Part shown: positions 10,657 to 24,029 of the stretch, piece after piece
Numbering within the stretch: position 1 is the first letter of the stretch
Layout of the letters: each line of letters starts with the position of its first letter
Assembly (NCBI RefSeq): GCF_002878395.1
Contig: NC_061121.1
Location: 44,046,023-44,110,022, forward strand
Source of the DNA: Capsicum annuum
Lineage: Eukaryota; Streptophyta; Magnoliopsida; Solanales; Solanaceae
Length of the DNA stretch: 64,000 nucleotides
Reading direction: 5' to 3'
The notes under the pieces: generated by a model
What the model saw: only the letters and a program-made list of their open reading frames with translations
Database searches by the model: none
What the model was told of the DNA's origin: nothing
Position numbers and translations under genes: made by a program

Positions 10657-12661
10657 TGTAACGCCCAAAAAATATACCCTGGATCCAACATGGTGCTTAC
10701 GATCCCAAAAGACCAAAAGCTAACCTATGAACTAGTATCTGCTGTGAGCACTGAATAATGATAACAAAATACACATGTGCGGAATAACTGAATACGCCTT
10801 AAGATTTTAAATATGAAAGCAATATAACTGAAAACCCAAAAGTCTGAAACATATGTAAAATTATTATAAATCTAACTGAAAAGACCAATAACTGATTGAC
10901 TGTCTAAAATGTCTGAAAGCCTCTAAAACTGCCTGAAAGAGAGTTGATGGGATAGATCCCAACTAACTCTAACTGTCTAACTGAAATAAAATACTAAAAT
11001 GAACTAAAATAACAACCATGTCCTCGATAAATGAAGAGTAATCACTGCTGCTGCTGCTGATACATTGGAATGTCTAAGTACGATCAGGAACCTGAGCATC
11101 CAAACCTATGATATTAAATATTATAGCATAAGAAGCGAGTATGCGATCAGTACTTTGAATGTACTGTCATGTTAGATGAGGTTAGAATAATATGCATGGG
11201 TTCATGTGCATGAATAATATCTGACTGAATGAATAACATAAGGTACCTAAATTTAAATACATAAAAACTGTGAAATCTGAGAATATATGTCCAAGTATAT
11301 AGTATGATTTTGAAATAGTCTGTAACTAAAATCCTGACATACAGATAACTGAATTACTGGTAACTGTATGTTATGGTCAATAAAAATTGAAACTAAATGC
11401 TACAATGAATATTGGTCTGAGACTGTGAGAGCTATCATCTAATTAACATGCCCCAATATAAGCGAACTTGGGTCCAATCTCTGACCCTAGTTTGAAGGGT
11501 CACAGTACCGTGCCATGAGTACTAACAATGGCTGTGTGAATCCACTAAACTGATATCCCGAAGGACTAGGGTGTCAAGCCTAAATGGACGGGTGACCCCT
11601 GAGAGGAATTCAAGCCTAAACCGATGGGTGACTCCTCATATCCTACACTGACTAAGTAGTTGTAAAATACAGGGACTACTATTAATGACTTTACTTGACT
11701 GACGGGGAAGACATCATCACTGTATTTGCTCGGTGCTAAATCCTATTCCCAACTGAACTGACTCAAAATACTGAACTAATCTATGTTTAACTGATTATGA
11801 TTACTGATTGAACTGATAATGGTCATAATATATCTGAAACCATTTTGAAGATACTGATACTAAGTAAACAACTAAGTTTTTGGGTATTCATAACCCCTAG
11901 GAATTGATAACAATAACAATAGAACCATACTACAACATTGAGGACATCATAAGTAGTCATTGTTCAAAGCCCATTCATCTAGGCATTTCCTCAAACACAT
12001 AGGGGTCATGAGTTAAAGCATGCGTTAAGGTAAATCATGTAATAAGCAAATTAATTCAATATTAAATGTGGGTTGAGGATTTAATTTGTGAGTATTACCA
12101 TTAGGATTTAACTTCTAATTCGTGTTTTAAACAGCTTCGGTTAGGGGAAAAGGACCCAACTGCCCTTAACCTCTTTTCCCTATTTAAATGACCCTCATGG
12201 TGCAAAATCTAGAAAGGTGGAGTAGATCTAATGATGTGAACCCCAAAAAGGTGGAGTAGATCTCGTGACACGAGGCTATCGCGACAACTTACTGCCTCTC
12301 ACAAAAAAAATCATAACTTTTTGCTCGGGTTTTGGATTAAGGGAAAATTGGTATCATTTGAAAGATAATTTGAGTATCTACAATTTGGTGGGTCTTAAAA
12401 TGACAAATTCCACATATACATAAAGTTATACTCGTTGAAATATTGACCTTGGGAAATCAAACACCAAAACTTGGGCAGTTTAAAAGCTCTTAGCTAGCCT
12501 TACTCTAGTGGCTCTTAAGAACATGTTTTATGCATCATAAGCTATCTTATCACTAGTATAATGAATATGACACATGCATGCAAATATTAATTATGGGATT
12601 AGAGATTACACACATATCTCCAATGATTTATTTTCTAGCTTTGAAATATGCGAGGTGTTAC
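10657..12661 (-). mobile_element. D 3' LTR (left copy), with internal deletion
   Basis: Plus-strand ends are TGTAACGCCCAAAAAA and GCGAGGTGTTACA. It aligns with 34282-36580 throughout (GAGCACTGAATAATGATAAC, GTGACCCCTGAGAG, GGGGAAAAGGACCC) except for a gap near 12103, where about 315 bp present in the right copy (about 35712-36025) are missing. The lost part holds the donor-like GAGGTATGTTAG. The shared block AAAGTTATGA...GATACCAATTTT lies on the minus strand at about 12310-12385. Confidence 0.85.
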
Positions 12662-12690
12662 ATTTTTCCTCCCTTGGAAATATTCATCCT
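12662..12690 (-). other. D polypurine tract
   Basis: Read on the minus strand, CCAAGGGAGGAAAAA lies directly before the LTR start TGTAACACCTCG. This is the expected plus-strand primer for reverse transcription and fixes the orientation of D. Confidence 0.65.
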
Positions 12691-12869
12691 TGAATGAGAT
12701 TGACTGAACTGAGAATACTGAGGGACTGAGGCTTCATACTAAATATGCATAATCGGAAGCATGATTATATGTCAGAACTAGTTATTGAATGCATGCGATG
12801 ATATAAAATTGATTATATGGCTAAAATTTTGAGTAGACAAGAGATAATCTAAGGAGAACTTGCTACCTT

Positions 12870-15800
12870 AAGCTAAGTCTGAACTTACGAAGAAAAGATG
12901 AGGGACTTGCTTCATATATCAGCTTCAACCTCCCAAGTGGCACCCTCAATGGATTGATTCCTCCAAAGGACTTTAACCATGGGAACTTTTTTGTTCCTTA
13001 GTCTATAAACCTAGTGATCAAGGATCCCAACTGGAATTTCTTTGTAAGAAAGGTTTTTCTGAACATCTACACTTTCTAAAGGAAAAACTATAGCTGGGTC
13101 ACCAATACACTTCTTCAAAAAAGAGATATGGAATACTGGGTGCACTGAGGCCAAATCTGTAGGCAATTCGAGCTCATAAGAACCTTTCCAAAGTGGCTCA
13201 AGATTCTATAAGGGCTAATATATCAGGGAATGAGCTTCCCCTTCTTTCCAAACCTCTTCACTCCCTTTACGGGAGAGATCTTTAGATATACAAAATCTCT
13301 AATCTCGAACTCAAGATCCCTTCTCCTCAAATCACCATAAGATTTCAGTTGGCTTTAGGCTATCTTAAGTCTTTCCCTAATTAATTGAAATTTATCTAAT
13401 GCACCAAACACCAAATGAGTCCCTACCAAAGTGGTCTCACTTATCTCTAACAAACTATTTAGAGATCTATATATCCTCCTTATAGAGCCTCAAATAGAGC
13501 CATCTAAATAATGGAATGATAGCTATTAATATTAGAGAACTCAATTAAAGATAGTGATCATCCCAACTACCCTTAAAATCAATAACACATGCTCTCAACA
13601 TGTCTTCTAGGGTCTAAATAGTCCTCTCTGCTTGACTATCTATTTGAGGGTGAAAGGCTGTACTGAGGTGGGCTTGGTTACCAAGACCCTTCTAAAAGGA
13701 TTTTCAAAAATGAGAGGTAAACTGAGTACCTCTATCAGAAATGATGGACAACGGGAATCCATGAAACGTAACCAACTCTCTAAAGTAGAGCTTAACATAG
13801 TCCTCGACTAAATAAGAAGTATAGAATGGCAAAAAATGGGATGATGTGGTCATCTTGTCCACAACCAAATTGAATCATGCTAATAACGAGTACGATTCAA
13901 ACCTGTCACAAAGTCCATGTTCACCTCTACCCACTTCCAAGTGGAAATACAGAACTCATGCATGGTGCAACTAGGCTTTTGGTGCTCGACCTTAACTTGC
14001 TGATAATTTGAGCACCTTATTATAAACTCTGCAATATCCCTCTTCATACCACTCCACCAATAGATTTTTCATATATCACGGTATATCTTCGTGGCCCTTG
14101 GATGAATAGAGTAATGTGTGTCATGTTCTTTTACAAGAATTTTCTATCTCAATTCATCAACATACGACACACACAATCTACCCTGGCAATGTAATACACC
14201 ATCTCTCCTTTGGAAGAAAACCTCTATGTTCTGATCTCTAACTGACTCCTTCAACTTAACTAGACTGAGATCCCTATCTTTCTTTTCTTTCACTTCAGCA
14301 ACCAAAGAAGATTTCGAACTATTTTGAACCCATACACTACGCTCAACTAAATTAACCAAATAAACATCTAATCTAGCAAACTGATGAACTTACTTAAATA
14401 CTTCTTACTGTCCGGGTGGTACAAAATACTCATATCATAGTCTTTTAAAAACTCTAACCACCTTATCTGACGGAGCTTCATATCTTTCTACAAAAATACA
14501 TACTGAAACCTTTTATGATGCGTGAACACATCAACATGCACCCCATACTAATAGTTCCTTAAAATCTTTAAGGCAAACACAACAGCTACTAACTCAAGAT
14601 CATGGGTGGGGTAATTTTTTTCATGGGGCTTAAGATGTCTAGAAACATAGACTATGACCTCACCCTTCTGCAACAAAACATAACCTAAACCAATTTTGGG
14701 AGCATCACAGTACACGATAAAACCCTCTGAACCATCCGACAAGGTCAAAACTAGGGCTGAGGTGAGTCGAGTCTTCAACTCCTGAAAACTCTTCCCACAA
14801 GAACCTGACCACTGAAACTTGACTTTCTTCTGAGTCCATATGGACACGGGGGATGTAATATACTAAAATCCTTCAACAAACTATTGGTAATATTCAGCAA
14901 AACCCAAAAAACTCTTGATATCTAATAAAGATATAAGTCTGGTCCAGTTTCTCACAACTTTGGGCTTTTGGGGGCCAACTCTAATACCATCACCAGAAAT
15001 AATATTGCCAAGGAAAGCTACCGATCTTATCCAAAACTCACACTTACTAAACTTGGCGAATAACTGATGAGATTTAAGAGGAAGCAATACAATTCTAAGG
15101 TAGTCTACATGATCATTTCATTGCGGGAGTAGACAAGAATATCATCGAAGAAGACTATGATGAACATGTCCAAGTACTATTTGAGCACTCTATTCATCAA
15201 GTCCATAAAACCTACTGGGGTGTTCGTAAGTCCAAAAGACATAAATAGGAATTTGAAGTGACCATATCGAGTTTAAAAATTTATTTTTTGAATGTCAAAT
15301 TATCTGACCCTGAGCTGATGCTAGCCAAATCTGAGGTCTATCTTAGAGAAATAACTGACACCCTGAGTTTTTCAAATAAGTCGCTGATTCTAAGGAGTGG
15401 ATATTTATTCTTGATGGTGACTTTATTCAATTGATGGTAATCAATACAAATTCTAATGAAATCTTCTTTCTTACACACAAAAAGGACTAGAGCGCCACAC
15501 GGGGGAACACTGGTCCTAATAAATCCTTTATATAAGAGGTTTTTTAAATATTCTTTCAACTCTTTGAGTTCAGCTGGAGCCATTCTATATGGTGGAATAG
15601 ATATAGGATGGGTATCTTAAAGAAAGTCTATTTCAAAGTCAAATTCCCTTTTTATGGGATATCCAGGAAGATCTTCAGGGAGCACATCTGGAAATTCCCT
15701 CACTAGTAAAATAGACTCAAGATTATAGTCTCTGAATTAAAGTCTTTGACTTGAACAAGGTGATAAATACACCCCTTGGCTATCATTTTTCTCCCTTTAA

Positions 15801-16500
15801 GATACGAAACAAGCTGACCCCTAAGCGCTGAAGTACTATCCCTCCTTTCAAGGACTAGTTTATTCAAAACCTGAAATATAACAACCCTATTTCTACAATT
15901 AAATGAGGCATAACAAGAGTAGGTCCAATCCATGCTGACAATGACATCAAAATCAGTCATCTTTAACTTTACAAGATCTACTAAAGAGACTTTATAGGAT
16001 ATTGTGATCAGAAAGTTCATGTATACCTATTTGGATATAATATAAACACCTGCTGGAGTGGACACTAAGAAGGGTTCGGTTAAGTTTTCAGGACTGACAG
16101 CGAAATTAACAACTATATAGGGGGTTACAAAATAAAGTGAAGCTCTAAGGTCTAACAAACTATATATATGTATATAAAAGATCTGTAACATACCCGTAAC
16201 CATATCAGGAGAAATTTCCTGATCCTGTCGGGCCTAAAGTGCATATAGTTTGGTTTGGCGCTGACCGCTGGTGGCAATGGAGGTTATGCCCTACTGAGTT
16301 AGGTGATCTGTTGGAGCGGATGATAGATGTGACTGGCCCTATTGGTGAAAATCCCTTTCCTTCTGAGCAACTACACGACACTCTCAAATCTGATGGCCTA
16401 ACTGACCACACACAATGCATACATCACTGCTAGCTCTACACTCACCTTGATGGTTTCTACCATATTTCTGGAAAGAGGATTTGTGCAACCACTATTTATA
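12870..16500 (-). pseudogene. D gypsy gag end and pol remnant
   Basis: From 16500 leftwards: zinc knuckle CIVCGQLGHQI-stop-EC (about 16419-16378), protease (LLDLRASLYFVTPY; the usual D-P/S-G catalytic triplet reads DLR), and the PR C-terminus at 16020-15703 (KLKMTDFDVIVSMDW). RT runs 15583-14881, opening [10 protein letters not shown], with FFDDILVYS near 15150 in place of FIDD. RNase H is at 14847-14548 ([25 protein letters not shown]). Integrase is at about 14400-13200, with SQAERTI near 13630 keeping the catalytic Glu. The chromodomain is at about 13070-12880 (LSYKEIPVGILDH ... GATWEVEADI). Many stops and frameshifts are present. The gag half lies beyond E1 at 23127-24029. Confidence 0.85.
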
Positions 16501-17132
16501 TGTAATATCCCGTGCTTCTACTTGTCTTGAAATCATCCCAAGAATGTTAGAAACTTACTTTGAATTATGAATCCATTTTTGCACACTTGAAATTTTTAAT
16601 ATTTTTACTTTTTATCATGTGGAAAATTGAATTAGATTTCTAATGATACTAATTTCATCACGATTCGGTATCGGAGTAAAAAGTTATGGACGTTTTACTC
16701 AGAGCTGTCCGAATTGCCCAGGTACGATGGCCAGGTTGACGAACCATCGACCTAGCAATAAATCGTCGCCTTGACCATCGCAGCTAAGGCAATGAGGCAA
16801 CCTTTTGGATAAAGTGTGACGGATAGGTTGATAGACCGTAGAACTTGCGATGGACCATCGCCCAAGCCATCACTATAAGTCAGTGAGTTTTTTTTGGTCC
16901 ACGTGTGATGGTTGAAATGACGAACCATCGATCCTGTGATGGACCATCGCACAAGCCATTGCAGGTTCCATTCAAAAAATTTTAAGTTATTTTGAAGGGT
17001 ATTTGGGTATTTTTCCATCTGTTTTAATCCCTAATTATATCAGACCAAGGCTCATAAGTTCATTATTCATTCACAACGTTAAATTAGGGTTTTCTCTCAA
17101 ATATAATCCCCAAGAACAAGATCCAAATCCTT
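16501..17132 (+). mobile_element. E1 5' LTR, truncated
   Basis: It aligns with 20577-21213 up to CCAAATCCTTCT, after which pol sequence begins. It carries the shared block (16621-16689, GATACTAATTTCATC ... AAAGTTATGG). After the block come several short palindromic repeats built on CGATGG/CCATCG, the clearest being GCGATGGACCATCGC at about 16847-16861. Minus-strand frames here are chance readings of this repeat. Confidence 0.8.
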
Positions 17133-20100
17133 CTAAGGGTATCCGCTTTTAGAGGTCAACTTATTTCCTGCCTTTGGGCATAGAAAGTGATATCTAAGGG
17201 ATGTGTCTATTATCTTGTTCGAGTTAAGGACACTAGTTCTGAAACTCCCTGTCTTGAATTAGTTCCAGTCATGAATGAATTTTCATATTTCATTCCCAAA
17301 GATCTTCCATGAGTTCCTTTCAAAAGGAAAATTGACTTTGGTATTGATCTTCTTCTAGATATTCAGCCTATATCTATCCCACCATACAGAATGGCACTAA
17401 CAAAACTCAGAGAATTGAAAGAACAGTTGAAGGATCTCCTAGATAAGGGATTCATCAGACCCAGTGTATCCCCATGGGGCACACCAGTTTTATTTGTGCG
17501 CAAGAAAGATAGTTCTCTTAGAATGTGTATCAACTACTGTCAGCTCAATAAAGTCATGATCAAGAACAAGTATCCTCTTCCCATAATTGATTACTTGTTT
17601 GACCAACTTCAGGGTGCTAGTTGTTTATCTAAGATAGACCTCAGATACGGCTATCATCAGCTCAGAGTTAAAGAATGTTACATTCCAAAAATAGCCTTAT
17701 ATACTTGTTATGGTCACTTTGAATTCCTAATAATGTCCTTTGGTCTTACCAATACCTCAACAACTTTCATGGACTTGATGAACCGTGTGTTCAAGCAGTA
17801 CTTTGACACGTTCGTCATAGTCTTCATAGATGATATTCTGGCCTATTCCCAGAGTGATCATGATCATGCAGACTATCTCAAAATCATACTTCAGACTCTT
17901 ATAGATCATCAACTATTCTCCAAATTTAGTAAGTACGAATTTTGGCTAAGGTCAGTAGCATTCCTTGGCCATATCATTTTCGGTGATGGCATTTGAGTAG
18001 ATCCTTAAAAGACTGAAGCAGTAAGAAATTGGCCTCTCCCTATCTCTCCATGAGATATCAGAAGTTTCTTGGGTTTGGCCATCTATTACAGACGGTTTAT
18101 TAAGGGATTTTCTTCTATTGCATCCCCTATGTCCAGATGACTTAGAAGAAAGTTAAGTTTCAGTGGTCAGATCCTTGCGAGAAGAGTTTTCAGGAGTTGA
18201 AGACTCAACTTACCTCAGCCCCAGTCTTAGCTCTTCTAGATGTTTTAGATGGGTTTGTGGTCTATTGTGATGCATCTAGAGTAGGTTTGGGTTGTGTTCT
18301 CATGTAGCATGGTAAGGTCATATAGCCTACGCCTTCAGACAGCTCAAACCCCATGAGAAGAATTATCCGACTCATGATCTTGAGTTAGCAGCCGTAGTAT
18401 TTCCCTTAAAGATTTAGAGGCATTATCTATACAGAGTTCATGTGGATGTGTTCACAGATCATATGAGCCTTCAGTATGTCTTTTCTCAAAAAGATCTCAA
18501 TCTTCGTCAGCGAAGGTGGTTAGAGCTCTTGAAAGATTATGACATACGTGTTCTTTATCATCCGAGAAAGGCCGATGTAGCGGCCAACTCTCTCAGTAGA
18601 CTATCTATGGATAGTGTTGCTAATGTTGAGTACAATAAGAAGAAAGTAGCTCAAGAAATCCATCATCTTTCTAAAATAGGTGTTTACTTAGTCGATATAG
18701 AGGAGGGTGACATATGGGTTCATAGTAGTTTAGAATCATCTCTAGTTTCCGAGGTGAAAGAAAAGCAAGATAGAGACCCCAGCCTTTCCAAGTTGAAAGA
18801 GTTAGTCAAGGATCAGAAAGTAGAGGTTATTTCCCAAGGGGGAGATGGTGTTTTGCATTGTTAGGGTTGTCTATGTGTTCCAAGTGTAGATGACTTAGGG
18901 TAGCGAATTCTTGTAGAAGCGAACGATGTGTGCTACTCTATTCATCCAGGGGCCACAAAAATGTACCGCGACTTATGGGAAATCTATTGGTGGAGTGAGA
19001 TGACGGAAGATGTTGTATAGTTTGTAGCTAAGTGCTCTACCTGTTAGCAGGTTAAAATAGAGCATCAAAATCCTAGTGGGTCCACGTAGATGTTCGATGT
19101 TCCTACTTAAAAGTGGAAAGAAGTGAACATGGACTTCGTAATGGATTTGCCTCATACTCGTCACCAGCATGATTAAGTCTGAGTCATTGTAGATAGAATA
19201 ACCAAGTTAGCTCATTTTCTTCCAGTCCATACCTCTTATTCAGCCGAGGATTATGCCAAACTCTACAGCAAAGAGTTAGTCAGATTGTACGGTGTTCCGT
19301 TATCTATTATCTCTAACAGCGTACCCAGTTTACCTCTTAATTTTGGAAAGCATTCCAAAAGGATCCTGGTACCAAAGTTCATCTCAGTACTGCCTTTCAT
19401 CGTAAGACAGATGGTCAACCAGAAAGGACCATTCAGACTCTAAAATATATGTTGCGAGCATGTATAATTGATTTCAAGGGTAGTTGGGATGACCACTTGA
19501 CTTTGATTGAGTTTACCATACAACAATATTTATCATTCCAGTATTCGGATGGCTCCATTCTAAGATCTCTAGGGTAGGAGATGCATATATCCAATCGGTT
19601 GGTTCAAAGTTACTGAGGCCTCAGTTATAGGGCCTGACTTAGTATTCGATGCCTTACAGAAAGTCCAATTGATCAGAGAAAGACTTAGAGCTGCTCAGAG
19701 CCGATAGAAGTCTTATGGAAATGTGCACAGAAAGGATCTCGGGTTTGAGATTTATGATTTTGTCTATCTAAAAATCTCTTCCATGAAGAAAGTGAAGAGA
19801 TTCGGCAAGAAGGAAAATCTTAGTCCCCGATATGTCGATCCCTTCAAGATTCTTAGTCGCTTTGGCAAGGTAGCTTATGAGCTCAAATTCTTTAAAATAT
19901 AGCCTCAGTTCATCAAATCTTCTATGTCTCTTTGCTCAAGAAGTAGATAGGTGACCCAAAAGTTGTAGTCCCTATTTAGAGAATAGATGTTCAAAACAAC
20001 CTCTCTTATGAAGAGAGTCTAGTCGAAATCCTAGACTATCAGAATCGTAGATTAAGCAACAAAGAAGTCTCTCTAGTCAAAGTTCTTTGGCAAAACTAGT

Positions 20101-20204
20101 TAGTAGAGGGCGCTACTTGGGCAGCAGAAGTAGATATGAAAACCAAGTATTCTCACCTCTTCTCCGCTAACTCAGATCTAGCTCAAGGTAACAGTTCTTC
20201 TTAA
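17133..20204 (+). pseudogene. E1 gypsy pol remnant (RT, RNase H, integrase, chromodomain)
   Basis: It starts in the protease C-terminus (ISKGCVYYLVRVKD). 17391-17996 is a continuous 201-residue RT frame from [10 protein letters not shown] through the catalytic FIDDILAYS (about 17826-17852) to [11 protein letters not shown]. RNase H follows with frameshifts (about 18215-18620; DVFTDHMSLQYVF opens a 140-residue frame at 18442). Integrase spans about 18870-19700: NMDFVMDL keeps the first Asp, the second reads ISNS instead of ISDRG, and DGQPERTIQ keeps the Glu. The chromodomain is at about 19990-20204 (NNLSYEESLVEILDY ... GATWAAEVDM). The RT frame is unusually long for this window. Confidence 0.85.
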
Positions 20205-20576
20205 GCTTTTAAGTTTTATGTTGAGGTTTAGTTACAAGCTTGGTATCTGTTTCATATTTAGAATTCTATGACAAACTTGGTATTAAATACCATTGAATAT
20301 TTAGTCATGCATTTATATGTCAGTTTAGTTATGTAATCATGCATCGGATATGTATTCTCATTGTGAGAACCTTAGTTCATCAGAACACTCAGTCATGTAT
20401 TCATGAATCAGTTATACATGCATAAGATATGTATGATCAGAATGATATATTCAGTTATCATTCATGTCAGTCCTGAGATCATGTTTCAATTGTTCATGTT
20501 TAGTATGTACGTCAGTTTATATTCTCCTATCTCACTCAGTCTTATTCAAGGACGAATGTTCTCAAGGAGGAGATAT
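20205..20576 (+). mobile_element. E1 3' untranslated region
   Basis: Non-coding ATG/CAT-rich tail, closing with GGACGAATGTTCTCAAGGAGGAGATAT, whose last 15 bases form the polypurine tract before the LTR. Frames of 60-67 residues starting at 20403 and 20464 run into the LTR and show no domain. Confidence 0.6.
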
Positions 20577-23126
20577 TCTAATACCCCGTACTTCTACTTG
20601 GCTTGACATCATCCTAAGAATGTTAGAAACTTACTTTGAAATATGAATCCATTTTTGAACCCATGAAATTTTTAAGATTTTTACTTTTTATCATATGGGA
20701 AATCGAATTAGCTTTCCAACGATACCAATTTCGTCCAAATTCGGTATCGGAGTAAAAAGTTATGGACGTTTTACTCAGAGCTGTCAGAATCGCCCAGGTG
20801 CGACGGCTAGGTTGATGAACCATCGACCTAGTGATGGACCGTCACCTTGACCATCGTAGCTAAGGCAGTGAGGAAACCTTTTGGATAAGGTGCGATGGAC
20901 AGGTTAATGGACTGTCGAACTTGTGATGGACTGTCAACCAAGCTGTTGCTATAAGGCAGTGAGTTTTTTTTCGGTCCACGTATGATGATCAAAATGATGG
21001 AATGTCGATCCAGTAACGGACTGTTGCACGAGCAATTACAAGTTTGGTTCAGCGAATCTTAAGATATATTAAAGGGTATTTGGGTATTCTTTCACCTGTT
21101 TTAACCCCTAATTATATCAGACCAAGGCTCATAAGTTCATTATTCATTCACAACATCAAATTAGGGTTTTCCCTAAAAGATAATCCCCAAGAAAAAGATC
21201 CAAATCCTTCTTTAATAAACTAAGAAATTCAAGTTCTTCAAGTCCAAGAACTTTAAGAAACTCCCAATCAAGGTATGTCAGGTGTTGATTCATGTGTCCC
21301 TTTCACCCATGAAGCTCAAGAATCTCTTTTAAAATCTAAGATTTGGGTATTTGTAAATGTTCATTATTTAAATTGAATTGAAATTCATGTTTATGATGTT
21401 GTATGGTTATGATTCATATTTTAAATTACATATTACAATGATTGACCCTAGTATGTGATGATTTGCATAATAACCATGATAAATCCCCTTCAAATTATAA
21501 GTTGATTGATGTATCCATGATTATTGGATGTGTTGATGATTTTATAACCAAAGCATGCTTCCTATGTGTTTGATTAAATGCCTATGTCAAAGAAAAGTTC
21601 CATACTAGTATGATAATATGAAATCCCCATTCACGTACAAGTTTATACATGTCAAATGTTTGATGAAATGTCTTACTCAATGAATTATAGAATGTTGATG
21701 TTAGTCATGTATTCAAGAAAGTCATGATTTGTCAGTTTCTTTCCATGGAGTCCTGGGGTACTTGTACCCAAAGAATATAGCTGTGTGCTTAGAGTCAGTG
21801 TCATGTTTTCATAATATCCTCAGTCAAGCCATGATCCATAGAATTCAGTCAGTCATGTGACTCAGGAAAACTCAGTACTGCAGTAATATTCTGTCAGTCA
21901 ATGGAACTTAGTTAATTCAGTTAATTTAGTTCAGTATTCCATGTTCAATGTCAATTCAGATGGGAGTAAGAATTAGCACCGAGTGAACCCAAGGATGGAA
22001 ACTCACCTGTTATATGAGGGTGTGATTCTTAGAAGTAATCCTTGCATTCCAGAACTACGAAGCCAACATAGCTTGAGACTTCATAGCCTGCTATATGAGG
22101 GTAGATGATGTGTCTTAACCTATTATGTGAGGGTTCCCACTGTTCTCACTAGAGTTACCTATTATATAAGAGTTACTCATAGATTGTCCTTACCAGTGGC
22201 ATGGTATTGAAACCCTTCCAATTGGGGCTACAGATTGGACCCCAACTCAGCCATAATGGCATATTAGGGGAATGTCTGTTAGATAACTACTTCCCACAGT
22301 TGTAGTTTCAACTCAAGACTATTAGATACAATCATTCAGTCTTAGTATTAGAACTCAGATAGTCGTTCAAATTTAGGATTGTCAGATATAGTCAACTCAG
22401 AATAGTATAGAACTCAGCTAGTTCCATCAGATTCAGGACTATCAGATATAGTCACTCATGTTATCAGTTATATCAGTCATCAGAACTCAATTATCAGTCA
22501 TGTTAGTTATCAGTAAATTCATGTTATCACGATCTCAAATATAGTTACTATGTATTCATGTATGTATTCTCATGTTCATGATAGTCAGTTAGTCAGTATT
22601 GTTCATGCATATGAACCCCATGCATTTATCCTACATCACATGAATACTAGTACATTTAAAGTACTGACGCATTTGTGCTGTGGTGTCTTATACCATAAGT
22701 TTCAAAGCACGAGCTCTAGAGCATCAGTAACATTCCAGTCTCAGCAGTCAGAGATAGCAGTGAGTCCTCATCCTTCGAGGACATGACTATTTCTTTATTA
22801 TCTCATTAATTAATTTATTAGTTGGAGTTAGTTGGGGACATGTCCCATCAACTCCTTATTCAGACAGTTCGGTCAGTTAGAGGCTTTTCAGACTATCATA
22901 TTCAGACAGTTATTTCAGTGTTTTAGGTATTTCATACCCCATCCATATTTTATGATTTATCAGTTATGTTTTAGTTTTGAACCTTAAGGCCTTTAAGTTC
23001 ATGTTTCCATATTTATGCAGTATATTATGTAGTGTTCAGGTACAGATATTAGTCATGGGTTAGCTTGTGGTCCTTCGGGGTCTGAGCACCGTGTAGTGTT
23101 TTGAGTACCAGATTTGGGGCATTACA
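20577..23126 (+). mobile_element. E1 3' LTR
   Basis: About 2.55 kb, starting TCTAATACCCCG (first dinucleotide mutated from TG) and ending GGGGCATTACA. The shared block is at about 20697-20769, short GATGGACCGTCAC-type repeats follow, and donor-like CAAGGTATGTCAG is at 21270-21282. Downstream are CTCAGTTAT-type low-complexity runs (about 21830-21950, 22320-22510) and a near-terminal phrase GTCATGGGTTAGCTTGTGGTCC shared with A and E2. Confidence 0.85.
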
Positions 23127-24029
23127 TTATACTACCTAAGGACTTAGAGCCTAGCGCCTTATCTCGATTGTCATTTTTGAACTTTGGCACAGGAGCACTA
23201 GCTGAAGATTTCTAATAGAATTGGGGACGACTACCGGCCTCTGACCTCGACTGAGAAAAGTTGAAACTACCTATCCTAGACTTCTTGTTTTCTCTTTCTC
23301 TCATCTTAACTATATCCTACTCAATCTACTGAGCATGGAACATAATCGTAAACAAATCCATCTCCTTAATCAACATTGAGGTCCTATACTCCTTGACCAT
23401 ACTATCAGATTCACCAGACACAAACTTGCTTATCCTAGACCTGTTATCAGCCACCACATGAGGGGTATTCCTTGCCAGCTGAGTATACTTAATTTAATAC
23501 TCTTTCACCCTCATAATTCCATGCTTCAAGTTAATAAACTCCAGCACCTTAGTTTTCTCAACTCTAAAGGAAATAATCTATCTAGAAAGGTTGTACCAAA
23601 TTCTTTCCATTCAACAGGCCCTGCATATGTGCCTCTATCTTCCTTCCACTACTTATACTAGGAGTAAACTACATCCTACAACTGGAAAGCACCTAATTTT
23701 GCACTCTCACTAGAAGTGACACCCATAATGTAAGTTACCTTTTGAACCATGTTAAGGAACTCCTACGTATCCTCATCAGACTTGAATCCTGAAAACAAAA
23801 GAGGATTTATTCAGGTAAAGTCCCAAATCCTAGCTGCGACTGAATTAGCCATTGGATTGGATGGGATAGTAGCCTGCTAATTATTCTGAGCTACTACAAA
23901 GTAAGCTAGAGTAGTGATTACATGTTTGAACTCCTAATGAGAGACATGCTCATTCAGGGGATCTTCCTGAATAGATGAAGGTGCAGGCTGATTTCTATTT
24001 ATCTTTTCATTAGTCTTTCTAGGAGGCAT
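23127..24029 (-). pseudogene. D gag remnant
   Basis: The minus-strand start is ATG at 24029-24027, reading MPPRKTNEK, typical of Tekay/Del gag. Conserved gag words follow in several frames: FKSDEDT-stop-EFLNMVQKV, YIMGVTSSESAKLGAFQL, GPVEWKEFGTTFLDRLFP, and ISKFVSGESD-type sequence to 23150. The frame is broken by stops. It ends at E1's target site; the zinc knuckle continues at 16500 and below. Gag would form the particle shell packaging the element's RNA. Confidence 0.75.

Larger units (their letters stand above)
16501..23126 (+). mobile_element. Ty3/gypsy chromovirus E1 inserted in D, internally deleted
   Basis: The left end TGTAATATCCCGTGCTTC and the right end GGGGCATTACA are flanked by identical TTATA (16496-16500 and 23127-23131), a clean 5-bp target-site duplication. 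Inside are a 5' LTR fragment, a pol remnant beginning in the protease C-terminus, and a full 3' LTR. The rest of the 5' LTR, primer-binding site, gag and protease active site are deleted, the same kind of loss as in B1. E1 interrupts gag of the reverse element D. Confidence 0.9.

Noticed and set aside
16205..16433. 64- and 71-residue frames on opposite strands
   Set aside because: The plus-strand frame is the shadow of D's gag zinc-knuckle region. The minus-strand frame is that same pol/gag remnant in a shifted frame.
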